Positions 35,901 through 43,800 of a stretch of 64,000 nt of DNA are shown piece by piece. A program made the position numbers and the translations under genes. The first letter of the stretch is position 1. Each line of letters begins with the position of its first letter. The stretch spans positions 1-64,000 of the forward strand of contig JAKCPI010005273.1 in the NCBI GenBank assembly GCA_023213315.1, read 5' to 3'. Source of the stretch: Euborellia annulipes. Its lineage: Eukaryota; Arthropoda; Insecta; Dermaptera; Anisolabididae. The notes under the pieces were generated by a model, which made no database searches, was not told where the DNA came from, and saw only the letters and a list, made by a program, of their open reading frames with translations.

Positions 35901-37307
35901 TCTAGAGGCTGGATCTTGGATTAAATTTAAAATTTTATCTTTTGTATGATTGGAAAGTAGAAGTGCGGTAGAACTTCTGCACAGCACTCCGTTTTCGCAT
36001 CCAGAAATTTTATTTAATCCTTGACTACCCTGTATTTACTAGAGGAAATCACTTTGCTTATGAGGAAATTAAATTAATTATTTTGGTTTTATTTGTTTTT
36101 TCAGACCCAAATCACTTTCTCTTCATTTACTCACAGTTCGTTTTTCAAAAGGCCCTGGTCGTAAATCATTGGGCTTTAGTGTTGTTGGTGGTCGCGATTC
36201 ACCGAAAGGCAGTATCGGGATTTTTGTTAAAACCGTATTCGTCTCAGGCCAAGCAGCTGAGGAGGGCAGTCTCAAGGAAGGAGATGAAATCCTGGCAGTG
36301 AACGGGGCTCCTCTACAAGGCTTGACCCACGCAGAGGCTATTCATGTTTTTAAAAATATCAAAAGTGGACCCGTATTGCTTCATGTCGGACGCCGAGATG
36401 CTTCACATCGGAGGTATAATCAAGCAATAAATAATCAAAAGGCGATTTAAACAAAAACATCTAGCAGGTGTATACTGAATATATTGTGTTTATCTGTCCT
36501 TTAAACACAGATAAAAGTATCACGACTCATATATTGGAAAAATATAGATATATAAACTGATTGGTTTTATTAAATAAATTTCATACTCCAAAAAAAATTA
36601 ATCAAGACCACCAAACAAATATTAAAACATTCAATTTGACACATTTGTTAATAAATAATGAAAATGAACCAGTAATTCTTATTAAAAACATATTGATTTT
36701 ATTTTTATTTAAACAGAATGAGACGACTTGTTGGAGGTGAAATGTATATATATACAAACTAAATAAATTCTTGCGGATATTTTTTTTTTTTTTTTTTTTA
36801 TTTAACAAATGTCTCTCACCAAACCAATTGTACGTTTCAAGGACTCATCTCAAAAAGAATTAAACCTTGAAATATACATTTGGTTGACAGAGAAACAATT
36901 GTTTAATAAAGAAAAATTAAACTCTCAAGTCAGACGTCTCATCTTGTTTAAACAATTTTAGAAAAATGAATTCACATCAAGAATCTTCAAATTTATTGAT
37001 TTTATTTAAAGTGCCTCTTAATTAATCCTGCTTAAACAAATTTACAATATTGCTTTTTATTTCAATAAATTATATTATGGAGTATTATCTTGATTGATAA
37101 AATTATAAAGATAAATTATCTGAGTGAATTCGATTATGAGAAATTTATATATATAATTCATTTCCTCAGGTAAAATAATTTTAATATTAAATTCCTATTT
37201 ATTAAATCCACATAATTTTAAATAATTCTATTACTAATATTAATTTTTTTTTGCTTTTTAGAAATCATAAATCTAAATCGTGTGACGAGCTGGACAAATT
37301 CGATTAG
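26745..37307 (+). CDS. PDZ-domain protein, eight coding exons (frame broken in exon 5)
   Basis: Exons are 26,745-26,922, 28,074-28,446, 30,475-30,567, 30,631-30,844, 32,350-33,136, 34,343-34,452, 36,105-36,413 and 37,262-37,307. Every junction is GT-AG and every phase matches. The model gives about 702 residues once the single extra A in exon 5 is allowed for. Residues 1 to about 590 are low-complexity and Ser/Thr/Asn-rich, with an alanine-rich helical stretch and no recognised domain. Residues about 592-680 form one PDZ domain: the ligand-binding loop SLGF, then VVGGRDSPKG, EGDEILAVNG and the GLTHAEAI helix. The domain resembles the last PDZ of IL16/PDZD2 and of insect big-bang-type proteins. 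The short tail ends CDELDKFD. The likely role is as a cytoplasmic or cortical scaffold binding C-terminal peptides. The start at 26,745 follows an acceptor by 5 nt, so non-coding 5' exons are expected. I do not assign an ortholog. Confidence 0.85.
26923..28073 (+). other. PDZ gene intron 1 with TGCGCATGCGCA site
   Basis: AT-rich intron. A GC-richer patch near 27,397-27,480 holds the palindrome TGCGCATGCGCA (a perfect NRF1-type site) next to TGACGTAA (CRE-like) and GCGGCCGATGGTG. It could be an internal promoter or enhancer. Confidence 0.5.
28074..28446 (+). CDS. PDZ gene, coding exon 2
   Basis: Acceptor TTTTTCCAG|GC, donor CACACAGG|GTGAGA. It encodes LATWGKKVGRRWEQLKRSDS, a GRRRYWSPG motif, an SRVESLRNLFARV helix-like segment, an Ala-rich run and an Asn/Ser/Thr-rich end. 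The region is basic and then low-complexity. The long minus-strand frame over it (27,973-28,533) is a shadow. No known domain is recognised. VESLRNLF could be a short linear motif. Confidence 0.85.
28447..30474 (+). other. PDZ gene intron 2
   Basis: Mostly AT-rich. 29,960-30,170 carries a fragment related to the foldback repeat at 31,865 (TCTCCTGAGGAAGGGCGCGAC, then TTTTTCCTGGCTGCTATTCG), which looks like a hammerhead-like element that has lost its GAAAC side. 28,510-28,615 has a short imperfect inverted repeat around GAGTTG...CAACTC. Confidence 0.55.
30475..30567 (+). CDS. PDZ gene, coding exon 3
   Basis: Begins with one base that completes a Gly codon, then DAEWVKEECRKGLNDLYQL and NALLEDREALRR. 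It is amphipathic, heptad-like and probably helical. It ends with two bases of an Arg codon (phase 2) at CGAAG|GTATAT. It is one of the better-conserved-looking parts outside the PDZ domain. Confidence 0.85.
30631..30844 (+). CDS. PDZ gene, coding exon 4
   Basis: Acceptor TAATTTGCAG. Encodes TLSCEDLAAAAAAAKARLRP, then VTVDELCQLLSGLLVLRSD and an acidic Ser-rich ESGYDSDSTRGS. Donor TCAGAG|GTAGAA, phase 0, which joins to LPGAGRRLSG in exon 5. If the donor is missed the frame runs to a stop at 30,910, so an unspliced short form is possible but less likely. Confidence 0.85.
30966..31417. repeat. Long foldback repeat in PDZ intron 4, hammerhead-like motif
   Basis: Two arms of about 200 bp are nearly exact inverted copies with their centre near 31,195 (TTTTCTCGGCCGGTTCTCAGG left, CCTGAGAACCGACCGAGAAAA right). 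On the plus strand the right arm has GGTT-CTGAAGA, a GG...CC stem and GAAACGTA-AATT. The left arm carries the same on the minus strand. The high arm identity suggests recent formation or gene conversion. Confidence 0.7.
31440..31665. mobile_element. CAGGGCCGG-ended MITE
   Basis: Inverted ends CAGGGCCGGATCTAGG and CCTAGTTCCGGCCCTG enclose GGGGGCGGCAAATT...TTTTGCCCCCC. It resembles hAT-type non-autonomous elements, but I see no clean 8-bp target duplication. Confidence 0.6.
31860..32230. repeat. Foldback repeat with hammerhead-like motif, intron 4
   Basis: Arms meet near 32,045. The left arm, read on the minus strand, has GGTC-CTGAGGA, a GGACGC...GCGTCC stem and GAAACATC-GAC. The right arm has the same order but AAAAC in place of GAAAC and a CTGAGGT core, so it is probably inactive. 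The ends carry the GCAGCCAGGAAAA wording also seen at 30,105, 33,870 and 63,910. Confidence 0.65.
32350..33136 (+). CDS. PDZ gene, coding exon 5, one-base frameshift
   Basis: Acceptor TTTGCTTTAG, donor CCTCAG|GTATTT. From 32,350 the frame encodes a long Ser/Thr-rich region (with a CTRCGP motif near 32,617) as far as GLDKK, then hits TGA at 32,854. The next frame continues at once with SEVPPKNGLLAKKIENLSK and runs to the donor. The switch lies in a run of six A (32,845-32,850). With five A, GLDKKSEVPPKNG reads through, and the exon becomes a multiple of three (786 nt), as both flanking phases require. This is an indel in a homopolymer, either a sequencing error or a real disabling allele. Confidence 0.8.
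33195..33335. repeat. Small foldback with intact hammerhead-like core
   Basis: Minus strand: CAGCT-CTGAAGG, stem GGTTC...GAACC, then GAAACGTC-AGCTG. The flanks CAGCT/AGCTG are complementary. The outer arms AAGGTT(A/G)TTTCTTTATTTGG and CCAAATAAAGAAACAACCTT enclose it. It lies in PDZ intron 5. Confidence 0.6.
33380..33985. repeat. Hammerhead-like remnant and a foldback pair
   Basis: At 33,405-33,436 the minus strand reads TTTGTC-CTGATGA-AGGCC and then GTC-GACAAA, with the second half of stem II lost. 33,855-33,877 (AGATAGAAAAGGAGCGTGCA) is repeated inverted at 33,950-33,973 around about 75 bp. Confidence 0.5.
34343..34452 (+). CDS. PDZ gene, coding exon 6
   Basis: Acceptor TTATTTCCAG|GGTAAACC, phase 0. 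Encodes GKPPAGVTGMRKFSVEPWST followed by QVTRRQRQGGTLPRR. The donor AGAAG|GTTCAT is weaker than the others but leaves exactly the two bases that exon 7 completes (AG+A). The exon is a basic linker just before the PDZ domain. A mature GT is the only in-phase option before the stop at 34,522. Confidence 0.75.
34471..34683. mobile_element. pogo-like MITE
   Basis: Ends CAGTAGAGTCTTGCTAATCCGG and CCGGATTAGCAAGACTACTG, about 213 bp. TA follows on the right and TT precedes on the left. It starts 19 bp after the end of exon 6, inside the intron. Confidence 0.7.
34690..35119. other. PDZ intron 6, AT-rich
   Basis: Nothing recognised. Confidence 0.5.
35122..35332. mobile_element. Mariner-type MITE (CAGTGAGGGTCAATATTAAG)
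   Basis: Perfect-looking long inverted repeats: CAGTGAGGGTCAATATTAAG at the left and CTTAATATTGTCCCTCACTG at the right, flanked by TA. The arms extend to GAAATAATCACAAG(T/C)AGAAA. The ends are related to the MITEs at 42,153 and 54,053. Confidence 0.8.
35340..36100. other. PDZ intron 6, remaining part
   Basis: AT-rich with no second gene. The 61-codon plus frame at 35,307 overlaps the MITE end and is not supported. Confidence 0.5.
36105..36413 (+). CDS. PDZ gene, coding exon 7 (PDZ domain)
   Basis: Acceptor TTTGTTTTTTCAG|A. Encodes PKSLSLHLLTVRFSKGPGRK, the SLGF ligand loop, VVGGRDSPKG, GIFVKTVFVSGQAAEEG, EGDEILAVNGAPLQGL, the helix THAEAIHVFKNIKSG and a final strand PVLLHVGRRD. This is a complete PDZ domain. 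A His at the start of helix B favours class I ligands ending S/T-x-hydrophobic. Donor CGGAG|GTATAA, phase 2. Readthrough would add a short tail ending at 36,450. Confidence 0.9.
36414..37261 (+). other. PDZ gene intron 7
   Basis: AT-rich. It contains a run of more than 20 T near 36,780. No repeat partner recognised. Confidence 0.6.
37262..37307 (+). CDS. PDZ gene, terminal coding exon 8
   Basis: Acceptor TTTTTTTTTGCTTTTTAG|A. One base completes an Arg codon, then NHKSKSCDELDKFD and TAG at 37,305-37,307. The 15-residue hydrophilic tail follows the PDZ domain directly. The coding look of KSKSCDEL and the exact phase make this the preferred end. Confidence 0.85.
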
Positions 37308-38870
37308 GAGCAAATCCCGTATTTACTATTTTTTTTTCTCATCAAGAATTAAATGGTTAATATATTCGGCCAAGGTTCGCTTCTTCTTTTCCCTTCTTTT
37401 TGAAGGCTCTTTTGTGGTTATAATTTAAAATCAGAATTGGGACTTCTCTTTTTGTATATTTTAACTTTAATATATCTCGCCCATCATTTGAAATATTGGT
37501 AAAAAAAAATTATGGCTTATTTCTTCTGATGGCCAGGATATATATCATTTTAATAATTATGCATACATGTTTAAATGTTGTTTTAAGATTGTGATGTTGT
37601 TTTTTTTTTTATTTAACTCTTTAATTTTATATAATTATTATTTTTTGTATATATTTAAAAAAAAATAATTTAAAAATAATCTTATGTTAATTGGTGTAAT
37701 GATTGAAAAATGCTCCTTTCGTATTATCTATCCATTTTCCTCTCAAAAATATATCATAGGGCGAACTCTCCACCACCTATTAAATAGAAAAAACTATACT
37801 AAGTTAAAAGTAAAATAATAAGGTTATAAAATTATTTTATTTATAAAAATATAAACTAATATATAATAAAATGACACAGTATTATTATTATAATCAATAG
37901 TTTTACTTGTTTTTTTTTTCAAAATAGTTTTATTTATTTAAGTAGGCTATTGAATTTTTTCAAAAATAAACCCAATTCTCTAACAAAAAAAAATTAACTT
38001 ATATAGGCCTATAAAATATTAATAACATAAATTAAATATACAAAATAAATTAAATTTTATTTTTAAAAAAATATAGCTATATATATTATTTTAGGAATTA
38101 ATATCATATATACTGCAAGAGAGAAAGTTCACAAGTCTCCTTTTTTTGAGTTAAGGAAACTGCTATCTAAAGAATCATCGAAATTTGTAACATCAATTTT
38201 TCTACATAAAAAATAAATTGATTCGATTTTTTTTTTATTTTCTTTTAGAAGAAATATATCTATATAAATAGTCTTTGGTTTGAAAAATGGAATTAATTTC
38301 TTAATCAGGGTGACCAACTATTTATTACTTATTTTTTTAACCATATAATTAAAAAAAAAAACTTTACTTTTAATTTACTGTATAAAGAACTTTAAAGAAT
38401 TTTAAATTAATAAAAAATATGAAATGTATTTATTAAAATAAGCAAAATAAGGAAGAGTTATTTTTTCTTTTCAATGGTTGGTATTATAAGTTACCAACTT
38501 CATTATTGTTCATTGTCGATAATTCATTATTAACCAAATTAATTACTTGTGTTGGTGTAACGCTTCAAAAGAATCAATTCAAATATAATTTTTACAATAA
38601 TTATCGATTTATTTATCAAGTAAGTTCATTCTATTATTTAAAAATCATTTAATAAAATATATTATATTATAAATAGACCTACATATAAAAATATATTCTC
38701 AAATCATTTTTTGTTAGAATCATGTAACTTGTTGAAATATATTAAGCATAGGTAATGATATTTAGATGATTTATTATACTATTTTCAATCAGGTTTTATT
38801 CTAATTGAATATCCCCAAATATCGAAAAAACTATATAAACTAAATTTCAATACACTATTCGAAAATAAAA
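37308..38870 (+). other. PDZ gene 3' UTR and intergenic DNA
   Basis: AT-rich (well over 70%). AATAAA-like words occur, for example near 37,866 and 37,966, but the poly(A) site cannot be fixed. No other gene is seen. Confidence 0.45.
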
Positions 38871-38873
38871 TAA

Positions 38874-39105
38874 AAAAATCTGGTGTGATGGTCGCACAGC
38901 ACACAACTTTATCTTTCGGTAATAGAAAGTTGTGTTCTGTGCTTGTCACACCAGATTTTTTGTGTCGACATATATTTAATTTCCGACAGTACTGTACATT
39001 CGAATTTCAAGATGTCAAATTTATAAGTATGGGAAAATATTTGTTTTATTACTATTGCAACTATTTCTCCTATCTTTCCTATCATTACAATAAATTCTTT
39101 CTTTC
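38874..39105 (-). mobile_element. HP1 repeat, 3' half, reverse copy
   Basis: Complete 3' hairpin (AATCTGGTGTGATGGTC...CTTGTCACACCAGATT), followed by the adjoining core to CTATCTTTCCTAT. It ends just before the candidate exon at 39,114. Confidence 0.7.
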
Positions 39106-39113
39106 GTGTACAG

Positions 39114-39184
39114 GTCCAATTGAGTCGCCTATTTCCTTTTCCAAATTCATTTAAAGTCTGCTGAGCCTGGAATTCGGGAAAAAG
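39114..39184 (+). other. Candidate 5' leader exon a (71 nt) of a rightward gene
   Basis: Acceptor TTTCGTGTACAG|GTCC, donor GAAAAAG|GTGAGA. All three frames contain stops and there is no ATG. The pattern fits a non-coding leader exon joined to those at 45,509, 57,821 and 58,386. It lies between the PDZ gene end and the last receptor exon, so it may belong to another transcript. Confidence 0.35.
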
Positions 39185-39189
39185 GTGAG

Positions 39190-40700
39190 ATAATATCTTA
39201 TAATCATCTTTTTTAAATCAGCCTTTTTTTGCTTATTTTGACAAATTAATTCCATAAAATAAATATTATTACTCATTGTATGAGAAAGTTTAATTGTAGA
39301 ATATTATAAGATAGCTGACCACTTAATTTTAGATATATGGCTATTTTCGAATTAGGATCTTCATTAACTTTTTTTAAAAAGTATAACCACCCTGTTTTCT
39401 TTTATGGATCTGAATAAAATTATTTCTATTAAATAGCTATAGATGGAAATATTTATAAAATAAAACCATTAAATATTAAGAGACTAGATCCAATAAAATA
39501 AAATAAAAAATATCAAAATTCTTTCTATTTATTTTAGAATTAATGAAATATTTTTTATTTGATTATTCAGACCATATATTAATTAATAAAATTAGCTTAT
39601 ATTTGATATGCTCAGGTAACATTGTATTTTTTATTGAATTATATTGATCGTTGCAAATTTTTGTATCATTTTTGTGGTTCTCTTAATTATTTGAGCAGAG
39701 TTTAAGAGGAAATTAATGAATTTGAAGTTCACAGATGTCCAGAAATTTACCTAAATTATATTGTAAACCTTAATACTCAAGTATATTAGTTATTTTTTAT
39801 TGCTTGGTAGGTGGGGAGGAGTTTGGGAAGTAATTCCCACTCCTGAGTTAAAAAACTAAAAAAAAACAAAAAATTGTAATAAAATAATTTCACAAAAAAT
39901 AAATAAATGATTATTCTACTGACTCTGGTTTGAAGGGGGGACTCTTCAGTTTGAAATTAATCATTTTGCTGCCGTTGTTTAAAAGATCATGAAATTTTTC
40001 ACAAGATTTGTTGAATTATATTTCACAAAAAACGTGAAGATCCATCAAAATTTTGACATCGAATTTTTTACATGAATCCATTCTTTCCAAAAATCGGGAC
40101 TTTTTTTAAACGTCCGAGGGATGCGGGACAAATTGGGGACTGCAACCTTATCCAAGAGACTTCTTTTTCTCTCTCCCCTGAAAAAGTTATCCTCCCTCCT
40201 CCGGTTGTACCACTGCTTATTCTTACATATCCATTCCATAATACATCAAAATAATATAATTATTTTTTTGTCAAAATTTAAAATTTTATTGAATTTTCTG
40301 GACATCGTTAGTATTTAATCAATTAGAAATAATAGTAAACTTATAAACAAAACCTTGGACTAGACGATTATCTCAATAATATATTTTAATCAATGTATGA
40401 GACCTTTATAGAGAACCGCTTTTCTATTTCATTAACATTTAGAGAGTTAACTTTAATTGAAAATAGTCAGTCATTAAAAAGTCATGTCTTTTAAGAAAGT
40501 ACAGAATAATTAATTATACAATAACATTTAAAAAAGAGTTAAGTTCAAAATACGAGATAGACCTCTCTAGATATAGTAACTTTGTGCGTTGAGATGAAGT
40601 TTTTTGATTTTTGGTGAGGGTCATCGTTGAATGCACACATAAGGAGAAGGTCATTTGTTTTTTTTTGTTTTTTTTAGGAGATCACTATCAGCCAAAAACT
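39190..40700. other. AT-rich intergenic DNA
   Basis: No gene is recognised apart from the flanking exons. A short piece of HP1-like wording (ATCGAATTTTTTACATGAATCC) occurs at about 40,056-40,080. Confidence 0.5.
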
Positions 40701-40707
40701 ACCAATT

Positions 40708-40854
40708 CTAAAGGGCGGTTTTTCGATCTGGGATCTTTGAGGTTGTGACATGTGTGAGGACGTTTTTTCGATCTGAAACTGTTCTTGAAGCTGGCACTGC
40801 GGGTTTCCAGCTGGCCATTCGACACGTATCTGGAATTCGGCCATTACGTCGCAC
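40708..40854 (-). CDS. Receptor gene, alternative or final C-terminal exon
   Basis: Minus-strand acceptor AAATATTACAG|GTGCG at 40,854. There are two readings. If spliced from the exon at 42,653 (phase 1), the frame stops after three codons (GAT, stop at 40,844) and the rest is 3' UTR. If spliced directly from the exon at 48,103 (phase 0), a 48-residue tail opens: VRRNGRIPDTCRMASWKPAV...IPDRKTAL, with its stop at 40,708. That tail is hydrophilic and Ser/Thr/Arg-rich, as expected of a cytoplasmic GPCR tail. It ends T-A-L, which fits a class I PDZ ligand. The balanced base composition supports coding use. Confidence 0.5.
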   Translation of the reverse strand: MRRNGRIPDTCRMASWKPAVPASRTVSDRKNVLTHVTTSKIPDRKTAL

Positions 40855-43800
40855 CTGTAATATTTAATTTTTATTAAAAAAGGTAGCTCTCTATTATTAT
40901 TATATATTTATAATTTTTCTCCTTGTCATTCGGTATTTAAGATGTCTTTTTATATAGGCTACAAAATATTTTCTTGACCTCCCCCCAAATTCAATTTCTC
41001 TATCATCTTATAATTTAATCCCTTTATACCACTTCCCCTCAAATTATTTTATATCAAAATTCTAATCATTTTTTTAATAATTATCTATAATAAAAGAATT
41101 GTCTCATTAATTACACTTAACTTTTTTTTTCACGAGATTTTATTTGATTCTTTCTTGAAAGCAACCGTTCCATTGTTTATTATAGTCGCATCTAGGAAAA
41201 AATAATTCATAAAGATATCCTATACTAATCTTAATTAATATTATTTTATATTAAGGTTAGTATTTAATCCTAAAAAATTATATTTTAATTCATGAAAGGT
41301 TTTACTTAATAATTTATTAATTATATGCAAGCCTTTTAATATCATAATTTAATCAAAGGAAAATATTTACCTCCATTGCAGTGGCGTACCTAGAGTTGTA
41401 ATATATTGAAAAATTTGTTATATTTTATGAGTATTGAATAAAAAAAACCCTATGAACGAGGGAGGGGAGATTGAACCAGCCCCATTCCTGAGTATAAAAT
41501 TATTTTATCTCCACGTGAATATGCATATTGGTATCCAAATGCCTTAAATAAATATCCACTTTGATTAGCTTTAAGTCCGATACCTCGCGACGCGTCGCGG
41601 TATAGAAGGTAGACACGTTACCAACTACTCCTAGCCCCGTGGGCAAAATAATTTTAATATGCCATATTATAAATATTTTTTTGTTTTCGCTTGAAAGAAG
41701 CGATAAGTATAGCGAATCTAGCCCTCAGAAGGACATCTGGCTCATCATTTCGAGGAAATGTTGCGGTACCAATAAGATACAGTGATCCTTCGAGTTTCAG
41801 ATCTCTATCTATTAGCGTTTCTGAATAAACCAAAAAAAAGAAAATCTGAAAAACATTTTTCCCTCAGGAAAGGAATCGATTGTTTTGACTCTCAGATATG
41901 TTTTGGGGGCTGATGGTAGATTTTAGGATAAAAAAAAAAAGAGCTATATCGGATTATAAGATCATTGAAATAAACGACTTTTTTTTTAATTTTAATTTTT
42001 AACCGTGATACTATTTCAAGGGTCTTATGAATTGATATAGCTCATATTTTTTTCCCTAGAAACTACCATCAGCCCCCAAAACATATCTGAGATTCGAATC
42101 AATCCATTAGATAGAGATCGAAAACTCGAAGGATCATTGTATCTTATTGGTACAGTGAGCGCCACAATTAAGTCCCCACCTGATAACTCCAGCCTTAATT
42201 ATCTGATATACTATATGGTGTCTAGTGAAATAATTTTAATGACCGAAAAAGTAAAACGTAAAATCTGATACAGATGATTTTATTTTATTTTTTCAAATTT
42301 AAAATTATTTGACCAAATTCCATATACTATTCCATATACTTAATTTAAGGCTCTAGCTATCAGGTGGGGACTTAATTGTGGCGCTCACTGTACCAACATT
42401 TCCCGAAATGTTGAGCCAGATATCCTTCTGGGGCCGATTCGCTATACTTTATCGTCCAAAGGCTCTTTAAATTAGCTTTCTTTAATCAATTCCTACAATC
42501 CCAGGTTTGCCCTATGATAGATACGCCATTGCCTCAAAGATAAAATAAATGTAAAAAAATATATTCTTCTTGTGAAGAAATAATAATATATCTAGTTTTG
42601 ATAAAAATTAAATAAATAAAACAAAAAAATGGTTCTGTTGACTGTTGTTTACCCATAAGCGAAAGCTGACCCTCGGGAATGACTATCTGGTTCCGCGAAG
42701 GGTTCGTCTGGATGCTGAATCCCATAGAAGAGCCCCGGGAAATCCGAGAGGCCACCGTAGATCGGGAATCGCAGCTCCGGCCTCGATGCTGCACCCCCCA
42801 GTGAAAATCGTTTTCATTATTTATCTATTAGCTAGCAAGCAAACTAATTAGATACACACTTGGCCCCACTAATAAGCCCAGAACTAGAGTCTGAATTTTA
42901 CAGATTTTAATAAAACATTTCTGTAAAATCTTCACTCTGTCTGGATTATTTAGTCAAAAAGCACAGGATATGCTTTTAAAGTAAAAAAATAAAATAAAAA
43001 ATTCTTTTTGAAACAAGCATCAAACAAAATTAAAAAAAAAAAAATTGTTTTTCAGCTTTCTTCTTTTAATTAAAAAATTCAGGAATTTTCATGGAAAAAT
43101 TTTGCTTGTCTTCAGGCTCCTTAAAGTTTTATTATTGTACTGATAATTCTTATTTATAAATATTTATTAAATGATATTGGGGGGGGGGGGGGGGGGCGCC
43201 GTGGGTCCTTTTAAAAAAAAAATTTAATGAAAATTTTCCTTTGAAGCCCCGGGCCTCGGGCTGAAAATGGGAAAATTGTAAAAAAAAAATTTAAAAATTT
43301 TCTTGGGGCCCCGGGCCCTTGGGGCTGAAAAACAAATTTATGAAAATTTCCTTTGAAGCCCCGGGGCCCTCGGGCTAGTAAAACAAAATTTATGAAAATT
43401 TCTCTTTGGGCCCCGGCCTTCGGCTCAGAAAATGGGAAAATTTGAAAAAGAAAATTTATAAAATTTCTCTTTGGGGGCCCCGGGGCCCTTGGGGTCATAA
43501 AAACAAAATTTATAAAATTTCTCTTTGGGGCCGGGGCCTCGGCTCAAGTAAAATGGGAAAATTTGATAAAAAAAAAATTTAATAAAATTTCTCTTTGGGG
43601 CCCCGCCCTGGGGCTCAGAAAAAAAAATTTAATGAAAATTTCCCTTTGAAGGCCCGCCCTCGGGCTCAAGTAAAAATGGGAAAATTTAGTAAAAAAGAAA
43701 ATTTATAAAAATTTCTCTTTGGAGGCCCCGGGCCTTCGGGCTAATAAAAATGGGAAAATTTAGATAAAAAAAAAATTTAATAAAAATTTCTCTTTGAGGG

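Larger units (their letters stand above)
40855..42652 (-). other. Receptor last intron
   Basis: AT-rich. It contains a SINE (41,515-41,645) and the large foldback at 41,690-42,450, both listed separately. Confidence 0.5.

Noticed and set aside
36083..36301. 72-codon plus frame overlapping the PDZ exon
   Set aside because: Alternative frame of the same exon; the 36,106 frame encodes a recognisable PDZ domain.
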